DNA of 64,000 nt from Microvirga lotononidis (GCF_034627025.1 NZ_CP141048.1:3820001-3884000), one strand, 5' to 3'; shown: positions 11,261-19,623, counted from the first letter of the stretch. Notes: generated by a model not told the origin, from the letters alone. A program made the numbers and translations.

Positions 11261-11405
11261 GTGCGAAGGGCGAACAGATGTTCGCGACTATTCCCGGCGC
11301 TCTTTCGTTCGGCGGCCGGCACTGTTATCTCCCGAACCCGTTGTCGGATTTTTCCAGGTCCCGTCACCCGCCGGGTGTCGGCCGCTGCAGTAAAGGTACC
11401 CTTCC

Positions 11406-11801
11406 ATGGCCAAGGCCATTCATTCGATGATCCGGGTGCTCGACGAGGAGCGCTCCCTCTCATTCTATGAGAAGGCGTTCGGCCTCAAGGTAGCGGAGCG
11501 ATTGGCGTTCGAGGGCTTCACGCTGGTCTATCTCAGCAATGGGGACAGCGAGTTCGAGCTGGAGCTGACGATCAATCATGGCCGGACCGAGCCCCATGTC
11601 CTCGGTGACGGCTATGGGCATCTCGCTTTTTCCGTGGACGATCTCGAGGCGGAGCATGCCCGTTTCGAAACGCTTGGCCTGAGCCCTACGCCGCTCAAGG
11701 AACTGAAGCTCGAAGGGAAGCCGCCCGCGCGGTTCTTTTTCGTGCAGGACCCGGACGGGTACAAGATCGAAGTGCTTCAGCGCGGCGGTCGCTACAAGTA
11801 G
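11406..11801 (+). CDS. gloA: lactoylglutathione lyase (glyoxalase I)
   Basis: A 131-residue vicinal-oxygen-chelate protein. It isomerises the methylglyoxal-glutathione hemithioacetal to lactoylglutathione in the cytoplasm. The metal ligands of bacterial GloA are recognisable: His 6 (AKAIHSMIRV), an acidic residue in DSEFELELT near 54, His in GYGHLAF near 76 and Glu in GYKIEVLQ near 122. The substrate-binding phrase FVQDPDGYKIE is typical. The length fits single-domain GloA. The neighbours (deformylase-like gene 50 bases downstream) do not suggest a pathway. Confidence 0.9.
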   Translation: MAKAIHSMIRVLDEERSLSFYEKAFGLKVAERLAFEGFTLVYLSNGDSEFELELTINHGRTEPHVLGDGYGHLAFSVDDLEAEHARFETLGLSPTPLKELKLEGKPPARFFFVQDPDGYKIEVLQRGGRYK

Positions 11802-11849
11802 CCTGAACCTGTCGATCAGCCCAAATCGATCCTGCCTGAGAGACCACAC

Positions 11850-12353
11850 TTGGCCATCCGACCGATTGTCCGCTTCCCCGATCCTCGCCTGCGCCGGAAG
11901 GCGGAGCCCGTCGGCTCCATCGATGAGGATGTGCGGACGCTCGCCCGCGATCTGGTGGAAACCATGCACGCGGCTCCCGGCATCGGGATCACGGCGCCGC
12001 ATGTCGGCATCCTCCGGCGGCTCGTGGTGATCCAGTTGGAATCCGATCATGCGCCCCACATCTATGTCGATCCGGATGTCGTCTGGTCCTCTTCCGACAT
12101 GATCCGTCATGTGGAAGGAAGCGTCTCGATGCCGGGCGTCACGGATGAGTTGGAACGTCACGCCCGCGTGCGGGTCCGCTACAGGGACATCGACGGCACG
12201 GAACGTGAGGAGGAGGCGGAAGGCCTGATGGCTGTCTGCCTTCAGCACGAAATCGACCAGCTCGACGGCATCTTCTGGATCGACCGTCTGTCGAAGTTGA
12301 AGCGGGACCGCTTGATCAAGCGGTTCGAAAAGCTCCATCGCATCAGGGCCTGA
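11850..12353 (+). CDS. peptide-deformylase-like protein with substituted active site
   Basis: A 167-residue protein with the peptide deformylase (PDF) fold. PDF removes the formyl group from nascent peptides using a metal held by Cys (EGCLS motif) and two His (HExxH), plus a catalytic Gln (GxGxAAPQ). Here motif 1 reads GIGITAPHVG (Gln replaced by His 51), motif 2 reads EGSVSMPG (Cys replaced by Ser 91) and motif 3 reads QHEIDQLDG (second His replaced by Gln 137). His 133 and Glu 134 remain. Two of three metal ligands are lost, so normal deformylase activity is doubtful. The frame is intact and the length normal, so it is maintained, not decaying. The start is TTG at 11850 with a weak ribosome-binding site; true PDF is presumably encoded elsewhere. 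Confidence 0.85.
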   Translation: MAIRPIVRFPDPRLRRKAEPVGSIDEDVRTLARDLVETMHAAPGIGITAPHVGILRRLVVIQLESDHAPHIYVDPDVVWSSSDMIRHVEGSVSMPGVTDELERHARVRVRYRDIDGTEREEEAEGLMAVCLQHEIDQLDGIFWIDRLSKLKRDRLIKRFEKLHRIRA

Positions 12354-12388
12354 TGGTGGAGGGGCTCTGATGTTGGAGTTTGTAAGCC

Positions 12389-12613
12389 GTGTTCGAAATC
12401 TACCGTATTGAAACCGTCGCCTCGGAAGGGGCGGGCGGAGGTGTCATCCGCCGGATCATGGTGCGTACCGACTCGCTCGACAAGGCAAAGGAGCGGGCCC
12501 TGAAAGTCTTCTCGCTGGCCCGCCGTCCACAATCCCGCGATCCCGAGGTCGAGGCCGTCCGCGTCCTGAACGGAGCCGGCCATGAGGTTTTTTCGATCAG
12601 CACCAGGGATTAA
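12389..12613 (+). CDS. small conserved-looking hypothetical protein
   Basis: A 74-residue soluble protein starting at GTG 12389, with GGAG about 15 bases upstream. Residues 1-12 (MFEIYRIETVAS) and 20-45 (IRRIMVRTDSLDKAKERALK) suggest a beta strand, a helix and a second strand (VEAVRVLNGAGHEVFSIS), a small alpha/beta fold. No family is recognised. It follows the deformylase-like gene by 35 bases in the same direction and may be co-transcribed. Codon use looks like its neighbours, supporting a real gene. Confidence 0.65.
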   Translation: MFEIYRIETVASEGAGGGVIRRIMVRTDSLDKAKERALKVFSLARRPQSRDPEVEAVRVLNGAGHEVFSISTRD

Positions 12614-12764
12614 TAGCGGCGTTCACGGATCCGATTCCTGGCATCGGCGCAGGAACCGCTGGGGATAAGCCAAACACCATTTGACAGCGCGCGCATTCAC
12701 CGGTACTTGCGCGCCTCCATCGCAAGAAACGCCCGACCGGGCTGCGGGCGATGCGAGGAAATGC

Positions 12765-12841
12765 GCGGGCGTAGCTCAGTCGGTTAGAGTGCCGGCCTGT
12801 CACGCCGGAGGTCGCGGGTTCGAGCCCCGTCGCCCGCGCCA
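12765..12841 (+). tRNA. tRNA-Asp (GTC)
   Basis: A complete cloverleaf with acceptor GCGGGCG paired with CGCCCGC, D arm GCTCAGTCGGTTAGAGT, anticodon loop CTGTCAC giving anticodon GTC, and T arm CGGGTTCGAGCCCCG. The CCA end is encoded (12839-12841). The size is 77 bases including CCA. Confidence 0.97.
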
Positions 12842-12928
12842 CTCTCCTCACGCCGCAAGGGTGGCACTCGATCCCAGAAAATTCGGCACGGCTTCAAGAT
12901 GCGCATGACAGCGCGCTTGAAAGTACAA

Positions 12929-12948
12929 GGGAGCCGCAGCGGGCTCCC
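12929..12948 (-). terminator. terminator after phoX
   Basis: GGGAGCC-GCAGC-GGGCTCCC forms a 7-8 bp stem; on the minus strand it is followed by TTGTACTTT. It lies 35 bases beyond the phoX stop codon, the right place for a terminator. The T-run is imperfect. Confidence 0.55.
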
Positions 12949-12982
12949 TCGCAATCTTGGTCATCAGCCTTGGATCGACCCG

Positions 12983-14950
12983 TCAGGCGATCTTGCCGCC
13001 GCCCTTCTTCGTGACCACGAGCAGGGAGGGGCGGGGCGGCATGCCGTCCTTGAAATCCGGCCAGCGCGTGATCGGATTGTCGAAGCTGACGGGAGCGCCT
13101 TCTTCCGCCTCGCCGGGATGCTGCACGGCCAGGAAGAGAGTCTCGTCGTTGGGCGTGAAGAACGGGCCGCACATCTCCGCTCCGACCGGAACCCGGAAGA
13201 AGTGCTTGGACGTGCCGCGCATCTCGCCTTCCGTTTCCAGCGCCCACAAGCCGTCCGCGCGTCCGGTCGCCTTGGCGTTGTTGCCGTCGGTGGAGATCCA
13301 GAGACGTCCCTGGTTGTCGATGGCGCAGTTGTCCGGCATGCCGAACCAGCCGTTCTTGGTCGTGTCCGACGAGAAGGTCGCGCCGACCGACGCCACCGAG
13401 GGATCGCCGCATTTCACGAGCACTTCCCAGGTGAAGGCCGTCGAGGCGTGGTTGCCGCCCTCTGGCATCATCTCGACGATGTGGCCGAAGGCGTTGTTCG
13501 CCCGCGGATTGGCGGCATCGACCTGGTCTTCCTTGCGGCGCGTGTTGTTCGTCAGCATGACGTAGACGCGGTTGGTCTGCGGATTGGCTTCGATGTCCTC
13601 AGGGCGATCCATCTTGGTGGCTCCGAGAAGATCCGCCGCGCGGCGGGTCTCGATCAGCACGTCGGCTTGGCTCTTGAAGCCGTTGGCTTCGGTCAGGGGG
13701 CCCTGGCCGTGGATCAGCGGCAGCCACGTACCCTTGCCGTCAGGATTGTACTTGGCGACGTAGAGGGTGCCCTCGTCGAGCAGCCCGAAATTGGCGGCGC
13801 GGTTCTGCTTGTCGACCTTGCCGGCGCTGACGAACTTGTAGACGTAGTCGAAGCGCTCGTCGTCGCCGAGATAGATCACGTAGCGGCCATCGCTGTTGGT
13901 GATGCCGGCGGCGCCTTCATGCTTCGTGCGGCCGAGCGCGGTGCGCTTCTTCGGCACGAAATTGGGGTCGAACGGGTCGATTTCGACGACCCAGCCGAAG
14001 CGGTTTGCCTCGTTCGGCTCCTTGGCGAGATCGAAACGGTCGTGGAACTTGCCCCAGGCATAAGCCGGCGTCCCGATGCCGTAGCGCTTGTAGTTCTTGG
14101 CCTCGGGATGGGTGTCGCCGAGCGCGCCCCAGAAATAGCCGTTGAAGTTCTCTTCGCAGCTGAGCCAGGTGCCCCAGGGCGTCACGCCGCCGGCGCAGTT
14201 GTTGACCATGCCGTTCACCTTGCGGCCGGTCGCGTCCGCCGAGGTCTTCATGCGATCGTGGCCGGCGGCCGGGCCGGTGATCTCCATGGGCGTCTCGGCC
14301 GTGATGCGGCGGGTGTACTTGGAATCCTTGACTACCTGCCACTCGCCGTTCACCCGACGAATCTCGACCACGGCGCCGCCATGGGCAGCCATTTCGATGT
14401 CCACCAGATCCTTGGTCATCTTCGCGAAGGCAACGTCCTTGGCGTCCTGGACCCCGACGCCCGGGAACATCAGTTCCTCGTTGGTGTACTCGTGGTTCGC
14501 CACGAGAAGGCCGTGGTCGCTGGAGCCGTCGATCGGAATATAGCCGACGAAATCGGTGTTGTAGCCGAACTGGCGGGCTTGGCGCTCGGCCGTCTGGTTC
14601 TGCGGATCGAACTCGGGCGTGCCGGGGAAGAGCGGGTCGCCCCAGCGCAGGAGCACCTTCGCATCATAGCCTTCGGCCACGTGATGGGTCTGGTCGACAC
14701 CGGCTTCGATTTCCTTGAAGTCGAAGGAGGCGGCAGCGCCCTTCTTGGTTGGTTGTTCGTTGGCCGCAAGGGCACGGGTACCGACGGTCGCGGAGATCGC
14801 CGCAACGGCCAGAGAGCCGCGCAGAAGGTCGCGGCGGTTGAAACGTGTGGCGATGATCTCGCCCATCGTGAGGTTGTGCGTCGGGTTCACCCCGATATCG
14901 CCTGAATCTTCCAGATCGCTTGCGCGAAGGCGGGCCTTGTGCTCGTCCAT
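12983..14950 (-). CDS. phoX: PhoX-family calcium-dependent alkaline phosphatase
   Basis: A 655-residue protein of the PhoX (DUF839) family. These enzymes are exported through Tat and release phosphate from organic esters in the periplasm or outside the cell using iron and calcium. The Tat signal is clear: NRRDLLRGSLAVAAI around residues 38-52, followed by a cut site near ALAANE. The family phrases WLSCEENFNGYFWG and RYGWVVEIDP-like FGWVVEIDPFDP are present, along with acidic metal-binding clusters such as PEDIEANP. The length is typical. A Pho-box-like repeat pair sits 50 bases upstream, suggesting control by PhoB under phosphate starvation. The large plus-strand frame across this gene is a shadow. 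Confidence 0.92.
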   Translation of the reverse strand: MDEHKARLRASDLEDSGDIGVNPTHNLTMGEIIATRFNRRDLLRGSLAVAAISATVGTRALAANEQPTKKGAAASFDFKEIEAGVDQTHHVAEGYDAKVLLRWGDPLFPGTPEFDPQNQTAERQARQFGYNTDFVGYIPIDGSSDHGLLVANHEYTNEELMFPGVGVQDAKDVAFAKMTKDLVDIEMAAHGGAVVEIRRVNGEWQVVKDSKYTRRITAETPMEITGPAAGHDRMKTSADATGRKVNGMVNNCAGGVTPWGTWLSCEENFNGYFWGALGDTHPEAKNYKRYGIGTPAYAWGKFHDRFDLAKEPNEANRFGWVVEIDPFDPNFVPKKRTALGRTKHEGAAGITNSDGRYVIYLGDDERFDYVYKFVSAGKVDKQNRAANFGLLDEGTLYVAKYNPDGKGTWLPLIHGQGPLTEANGFKSQADVLIETRRAADLLGATKMDRPEDIEANPQTNRVYVMLTNNTRRKEDQVDAANPRANNAFGHIVEMMPEGGNHASTAFTWEVLVKCGDPSVASVGATFSSDTTKNGWFGMPDNCAIDNQGRLWISTDGNNAKATGRADGLWALETEGEMRGTSKHFFRVPVGAEMCGPFFTPNDETLFLAVQHPGEAEEGAPVSFDNPITRWPDFKDGMPPRPSLLVVTKKGGGKIA

Positions 14951-14999
14951 ATCGGCTTCTCCGTCTCTTAGGGGGACAGAGCCGAGTTAGAACGGTTCT

Positions 15000-15017
15000 A
15001 TGTAAGCTTGGTGACAG
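15000..15017 (-). promoter_or_regulatory. candidate Pho box upstream of phoX
   Basis: On the minus strand CTGTCAC-CAAG-CTTACAT gives two 7-bp direct repeats separated by 4 bases, the PhoB-box layout (consensus CTGTCAT twice); matches are 6/7 and 5/7. The site lies 50 bases upstream of the phoX start codon. Position and function of the gene agree. Confidence 0.55.
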
Positions 15018-15076
15018 TCGTGCGGCGCTGGAGTTCGGGAGGGGACATTCCGAGGCGGATCGTATATGGTCGCGCG

Positions 15077-15334
15077 ATGAGCAACGATGTTTCTGCACTC
15101 CGAGAGCAATTGTCCGATCAATGGCAGAAGGTCGCCATCGATCTGATCCGGAAAGGCATTCCGGCCGATCTCGTGTTCGAGTCGCTCCTGACGGTCGGGC
15201 TGGCCGGTCAGGTCGAGCTTCAGGGCAAGCACATGATGGCCGGCAAGCTCGTGGCCATCGCCGAGCAATTGTCCGAACAGGTCAGGCAGGAGAAGGAAGC
15301 CCTGCAGGAGGCCTCGGGCGCGACAAAGAATTAG
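15077..15334 (+). CDS. hypothetical helical protein, 85 aa
   Basis: An 85-residue soluble protein beginning MSNDVSALREQLSDQWQ. The internal ATG at 15077 is preferred over the longer upstream frame because the upstream part overlaps the Pho-box region and has no coding character. It is almost entirely helical and amphipathic, with heptad-like spacing in LSEQVRQEKEALQEA at the C-terminus, suggesting a small helical bundle or dimer. No family is recognised. It is divergent from phoX and 170 bases before the region 1.1-like gene. Confidence 0.65.
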   Translation: MSNDVSALREQLSDQWQKVAIDLIRKGIPADLVFESLLTVGLAGQVELQGKHMMAGKLVAIAEQLSEQVRQEKEALQEASGATKN

Positions 15335-15502
15335 CCGCCCGGAAGGGGCCATTCGACTTACGGCTAAAGCGCCGGCAAAATTGCTCGTCAGGCTATGTCC
15401 GGGTGCAACATCTGGAGTTATTGTCGCGTTAGCTCGGCGAAGCTCCACGAAGCGGCTTCGGCCCGCTTCTCCGCCCACCAGACCAAATGGGGTCGTGCCC
15501 TC

Positions 15503-15934
15503 ATGCAGCCGGCGCTAGACAGCAACACCCTGGACCGCTTGATCGCCCTCGGACGTCAGCAAGGCCATCTGACGAACCGGGATCTCGAAGACAATCTGCC
15601 AATCGCATCCATGAGCGCGGAGGACATCGCTCTCATCGTCGTTCAGCTCGAGGAGACAGGCGTTTCGGTGGAACTGGACGCCAGCCTCGTTTCACCAGAT
15701 CCGAAGCCGAGCCCGGCTCCCGTCAGAAGCGCCGTCATCATTCCCTTCCCGGATCGCGCCGCGGCTGCGCGGATGAAGCAACGCAAGGCCCCCCTTCAGA
15801 AGGCGCCCGCCTCAGCCCCGGCGCCTGCCAAATCCCCAGGTCAGAAGAGCCGAGCCGCCCATTGGGCCGTCGCCGTTTCCGGCTTGCTTGTGCTGGCGCT
15901 GCTGGTCGGCATTGTCAAAATGCTGGGCGTCTGA
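15503..15934 (+). CDS. membrane-anchored stand-alone sigma-70 region 1.1-like protein
   Basis: A 143-residue protein. Residues 7-60 (LDRLIALGRQQGHLTNRD, then LEDNLPIASMSAEDI and LEETGVSVELD) match sigma-70 region 1.1, the acidic N-terminal domain of RpoD that occupies the polymerase DNA channel and blocks free sigma from DNA. No other sigma region is present. A Pro/Ala-rich linker (residues 65-115) leads to one C-terminal membrane helix (WAVAVSGLLVLALLVGIVKM), giving an N-in tail-anchored layout. The ATG at 15503 is chosen because the domain begins right after it. Its role is unknown; binding RNA polymerase or sigma factors at the membrane is one possibility. The resemblance is by eye. Confidence 0.75.
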   Translation: MQPALDSNTLDRLIALGRQQGHLTNRDLEDNLPIASMSAEDIALIVVQLEETGVSVELDASLVSPDPKPSPAPVRSAVIIPFPDRAAAARMKQRKAPLQKAPASAPAPAKSPGQKSRAAHWAVAVSGLLVLALLVGIVKMLGV

Positions 15935-15949
15935 CGACATCCGCGGAAT

Positions 15950-17170
15950 TCAGAGTTCGGCCCGGGCGTCGTCTATCAGGGGAAGCGGCTTCACGGCCGG
16001 TCCGCTGAAATGCGTGACGCTCAGCTCATTCTTCGCCGCGGATCTGAAGCCGAGATCGAGAAAAGCCGTCTTCGGTTCGAAGAGCGATTTTGCCGCGGCC
16101 GTCGCATCATACCCGAGGATGGGCTTCAACTCGGGAACGGGCTTCTGAGCGGGCGCGGGGACAAGCGCCGCCAGAGCATCCGATGCCGTATCCGGCATCC
16201 CGGCTGCCGCGACCTGGATCTCCACGGGACGCTTCGGTGGGAGTGGAATGGTCGAAACCACGACCTCCTTGACGCTTTCCGGGTCGGCAGAGGCAACCGT
16301 CGTCGATGGGCTCGGGGCCGGCGTCTCCGGCTGCGGCGGCGCAGAGTTCTTGCGGCCGAAAAGATTGGCGAGCACGCCACCGATGGAGGGGCCGGCGCTG
16401 GCCGAGGCCTGGGTGGCGAGAGCGGCATTCCGAGGCAGGATCTCGGCCTTCGCCAGTTCATAGCCAGCAAGGGGCTTGCCGTTGGAGGGAAGGTGAAGGG
16501 TCTTCCCGTCCGGGAACAGCTGCGCCAATTGCTGCTGCGTCATGCGGGGCCACGCCCGGACATTGCCGGTGTCCACGTGGACAAAGGCCGAGGACGAATA
16601 ATATCCCACGCCGCCATACTGCATCTTCATGGCGATGGCCCGGAGGCGCGCCGTATCGACGTCGGGCAGACGGATATCCATGGCCTTGCCGAGCATGTGC
16701 TGGCTGTGCTCGGCCACCCCGCTCGACCGGCGGCGCAGGGCGCCATTCGTCTCCGGCGACCGGTAGGCGGAAATGATGTTGATGGGCTGCGACGAGCCGG
16801 ATTCGCGATAGACTTCCCAGATGATGTCGAACAGGCGCGGGTCCATCTGCGCCGGCTTCTCGACGCGCCAGTCCCGCAGGAACCAGTTGAGCTGTTGCAG
16901 GGCACCCGAGTCATATTGCCCGTCGCGCCGGAAGGTGACCGTCAAGCTTTCACGGGTATGGGTATGATAGAAGCTGAGAGTGCGGGTATCTCCGAAGGCG
17001 GCGGCATCCTGCGTCCGGGCGGTCGCCATCAGGAGAACGGAGGTCGCACTCAAGAAACCGAATGCCAGATACGAAGCCGCCTTCCTGCCGAGCAGGCCTC
17101 TGCGTCCGGATGCAGAGATCGACCTGCATCCGCCATCCGATCGTTCGGATCGGGCGAAAATTCGCGCCAT
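15950..17170 (-). CDS. DUF882/M15-type murein endopeptidase, exported
   Basis: A 406-residue envelope protein with a basic N-terminus and one hydrophobic segment (YLAFGFLSATSVLLMATA, about 35-52), acting as signal or anchor. Residues 60-230 carry the peptidase M15A-like fold of DUF882/MepK proteins: SAYRSPETN near 140, the zinc-binding SQHMLGKAMDIRLP near 160 (His and Asp ligands) and FVHVDTGNVRAW near 200 (His ligand). MepK-type enzymes cleave peptide cross-links in peptidoglycan. The last 170 residues are Pro/Ala-rich and not conserved-looking. It is next to an L,D-transpeptidase on the same strand, so both act on the cell wall. It is convergent with the region 1.1-like gene, 15 bases apart. 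Confidence 0.85.
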   Translation of the reverse strand: MARIFARSERSDGGCRSISASGRRGLLGRKAASYLAFGFLSATSVLLMATARTQDAAAFGDTRTLSFYHTHTRESLTVTFRRDGQYDSGALQQLNWFLRDWRVEKPAQMDPRLFDIIWEVYRESGSSQPINIISAYRSPETNGALRRRSSGVAEHSQHMLGKAMDIRLPDVDTARLRAIAMKMQYGGVGYYSSSAFVHVDTGNVRAWPRMTQQQLAQLFPDGKTLHLPSNGKPLAGYELAKAEILPRNAALATQASASAGPSIGGVLANLFGRKNSAPPQPETPAPSPSTTVASADPESVKEVVVSTIPLPPKRPVEIQVAAAGMPDTASDALAALVPAPAQKPVPELKPILGYDATAAAKSLFEPKTAFLDLGFRSAAKNELSVTHFSGPAVKPLPLIDDARAEL

Positions 17171-17249
17171 GGTTGTTGGTTCCCGCGTCCCTTGAGCGAC
17201 GTGTGGCCGTTAACCATGGCAAAAATAGGCGCAAAACTTACCTTTTTGC

Positions 17250-17960
17250 TTAATAGACCTGCGCGGTCGCCTGGTTGCGCTTCGGCCGGTTCGACGGCGA
17301 GGACAGGACGATCACCTTCGTTCCGGTCGGCGTGTGGTTGTAGAGATCGATCACATCCTGGTTGATCATGCGGATGCAGCCGGACGAAACATTGGTGCCG
17401 ATGGTCCAGGGCTCGAACGTGCCATGGATGCGATAGAGGGTGTCCTTGTTGCCCTGCCAGAGGTAGAGGGCGCGGGCCCCAAGCGGATTGCCGGGGCCAC
17501 CCGGCATGCCGGGACCACCGGGCAATTCGCCCATCTGCTCCAAGAGCTCGGGCTGCCGGCCGAACATCTCCTTGGGCGGATACCAGTCCGGCCATTCCTG
17601 CTTGTCCCGGATGGTCGCGGTTCCGGACCAGCTGAATCCCGACCGGCCGACCCCGACCCCGTAGCGCACGGCCATGCCGTCGCGCATGACGAGATAGAGA
17701 TAGCGCGACCGTGGATCGATCACGATCGTCCCCGGCGCCTCCGCAGTCTGGTACTCGACCACACGCCGCAGGAAGGCGGGATTGATCCTGGACAATTGGA
17801 TGCCAGGGATCGGAAAGAGATCGTCGTCGACGGGGCCGTATATGCGCTGGTAGGCGGATGCCTCCCGCATCGACTGGGCGAGGGCGCTTCTGGTGGGCAG
17901 AGCGGCGCCGGCGGCAGCGGCTGAGGCTCCGAGCATGAAGGTTCGGCGGCTGAGATCCAT
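17250..17960 (-). CDS. L,D-transpeptidase (YkuD family), Tat-exported
   Basis: A 236-residue enzyme of the ErfK/YbiS family. It forms 3-3 cross-links in peptidoglycan or attaches proteins to it. The N-terminus MDLSRRTFMLGASAAAAG is a twin-arginine signal. The catalytic motif HGTFEPW...SSGCIRM is intact with Cys near 195 and His near 176. It lies 80 bases upstream of the DUF882 murein hydrolase in the same direction and is probably co-regulated with it. The length is usual for the family. Confidence 0.92.
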   Translation of the reverse strand: MDLSRRTFMLGASAAAAGAALPTRSALAQSMREASAYQRIYGPVDDDLFPIPGIQLSRINPAFLRRVVEYQTAEAPGTIVIDPRSRYLYLVMRDGMAVRYGVGVGRSGFSWSGTATIRDKQEWPDWYPPKEMFGRQPELLEQMGELPGGPGMPGGPGNPLGARALYLWQGNKDTLYRIHGTFEPWTIGTNVSSGCIRMINQDVIDLYNHTPTGTKVIVLSSPSNRPKRNQATAQVY

Positions 17961-18102
17961 TGTGCTCTCCCGGCATTCTTAACTCGACAATAAGAAGACG
18001 CAGGACCCTCGGTGTCGGTTTCATGGTAGCTGCTATGCTTCGAAGACAAGGGAAAGCCCGGCCGTTCATATGTGGGACGGTTCAGGGTAGGGGCAGCGTG
18101 TG

Positions 18103-18567
18103 ATGGTGTTGGAAAATCTCTCCTGGTCGTGGTTCGCCGGCGTCGGGCTGCTCGGCATCCTGTTCGTTCTGGTCCTCCTCTGGACCCGCAAGCCGCGCTA
18201 CCGGCGCCACTCGATCATGACGGACAACGAAAGGGAGTTTTACCAACGCCTGCTCGCGGCCTGCCCCGATTGCCAGATCTGGCCCCAGGTTCCGATCCTG
18301 GCGCTCGTCCGGCTCGATGCCAAGGAAGGCAGCCGCGCGTTCTGGATGGCCTTCAAGAAGGTCTCGAACACGCGAGTCGATTGGGTGGTGGTCCGGGACC
18401 TCGAGGTGGTCGCCGTCGTCGAGCTCGACGATCGCTCCCACGACGCTCGGAAGGATGCGCAGCGCGACAAGGTTCTGAAGTCGTGCGGCTATCGCGTGGT
18501 CCGGTTCAGTTCGAGCCGCAGGCCCGATCCGTGGCAAATTCACGAGGCCGTCTTCCAATCTCACTAA
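18103..18567 (+). CDS. DUF2726 protein with N-terminal membrane helix (nuclease-like fold)
   Basis: A 154-residue protein. An N-terminal membrane helix (WFAGVGLLGILFVLVLLW) is followed by a cytoplasmic DUF2726 domain from about residue 45. The conserved phrase VVAVVELDDRSH with downstream KDAQRDKVLKSCGY resembles the core of restriction-endonuclease-like (PD-(D/E)xK) folds; DUF2726 proteins are thought to belong to that group but their substrate is unknown. ATG 18103 is used; GTG 18100 directly before it is equivalent. The 3' end overlaps the convergent metallo-hydrolase gene by 62 bases, so the two share coding DNA on opposite strands. Confidence 0.8.
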   Translation: MVLENLSWSWFAGVGLLGILFVLVLLWTRKPRYRRHSIMTDNEREFYQRLLAACPDCQIWPQVPILALVRLDAKEGSRAFWMAFKKVSNTRVDWVVVRDLEVVAVVELDDRSHDARKDAQRDKVLKSCGYRVVRFSSSRRPDPWQIHEAVFQSH

Positions 18568-19582
18568 GAGATTGGTCCGGCATTGCCTCCCGATTCTCGG
18601 CATGGAAGCTCTCGATGACCTCCTCCCGCAGAGCCTCCGGCTCCGACAGGTAGCGTGCCGAGTGGTGGAAGGGCGTTACATGCCTGACGCGGGCTTCGCG
18701 GGCGATGGACCCGGCCTCGTGAGCCGTCAGGTGGAGGGAAGCGACGGCAAGGGGCCGGTCGCGCTCCAGGAAGACGGCCTCGATGAAGAGCTGGTCGGCC
18801 CGGTGGGCGAGCCGAAGAATTTTTGCGCGGTTTTCGGCATGGGGTGCGGCATCCGTCACATAGGCGACCACCTGCCCGGGAGCGACGCGCAAGGCCCGGC
18901 CTTTCAGATCGCTGAGCCGGACGCTGCCCCCTGAAGGAACCGTAATGGGATGGTCGTCGGGCAGGCCGAGGCGAACCGCGCGCTTGGCCTCGTTGAGCCA
19001 TGCACCTGGGGGGAGCCCCAGGTCATCCAGCACGCCCCGCCACACATTCACCTGGAGGACCTCCCTCAGGGCGAAGGCGAGCGAGGGGATGCCATGGTCC
19101 AGGGCGACGGCCTCGATGCTGAACTCGTCCTCCATCCAGGCGACGCCCTGCGGGAACCCGGGCGGCGCGATGTCGTGCCGGGTAAAGGCTTCTCGTGCAT
19201 GAAACTCCGTGGCCTTCGTCAGGCCCGCGCCGTCGTAATCCATGGCCCTCATGCAGAAATCGACGGAGTTCTCATCCAGAAGATTCCAGGTGAAGCCCCG
19301 GATTCGGTGTTCGACCTGCGCGGCAAAGCCCGGTGGACCAATCAGGGTGAGCGGGAGCGGGCGATGGAGGCAGAGCCGGAACAGCCGGTCGAAGCCGGCC
19401 ATGTGATCGACATGGGTGTGCGAGACGAAGACATGGCTCACCCGCAGCAATTCACGGGAGGAGAGAGCGGCCACATCGCCCAAGTCGAAGAGAATGGCCC
19501 GGCGGCCGTACCGGAAATCGAGATAAAGGCCTGGATCGCTGAAAGGATCGTTCACGAGACGGGGTTGAACAAGCCAACTCAT
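18506..19582 (-). CDS. metallo-beta-lactamase-fold hydrolase, RNase Z-like
   Basis: A 358-residue protein of the MBL fold from the start at 19582 (MSWLVQPRLVND). That start is preferred because a hairpin at 19624-19654 lies inside the longer frame. The zinc motif HVFVSHTHVDHMAGFDRLF is near residues 50-70, with further ligands in YVTDA and a C-terminal TPFHHSARY His, as in RNase Z/ElaC proteins. The long insert between motif and C-terminus (residues 110-250) is larger than in tRNA 3' endonuclease, so the substrate is uncertain. It overlaps the DUF2726 gene tail to tail. Confidence 0.83.
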   Translation of the reverse strand: MSWLVQPRLVNDPFSDPGLYLDFRYGRRAILFDLGDVAALSSRELLRVSHVFVSHTHVDHMAGFDRLFRLCLHRPLPLTLIGPPGFAAQVEHRIRGFTWNLLDENSVDFCMRAMDYDGAGLTKATEFHAREAFTRHDIAPPGFPQGVAWMEDEFSIEAVALDHGIPSLAFALREVLQVNVWRGVLDDLGLPPGAWLNEAKRAVRLGLPDDHPITVPSGGSVRLSDLKGRALRVAPGQVVAYVTDAAPHAENRAKILRLAHRADQLFIEAVFLERDRPLAVASLHLTAHEAGSIAREARVRHVTPFHHSARYLSEPEALREEVIESFHAENREAMPDQSLSEIGRRPREFATDRACGSN

Positions 19583-19623
19583 CCCGACCCAACGGTTCCG
19601 GTCCCGGCCGGTTCCGATGCGAT

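Noticed and set aside
12899..14905. Plus-strand frame of 668 codons across phoX
   Set aside because: Antisense shadow; no signal or domain, whereas the minus strand encodes a Tat-exported PhoX.
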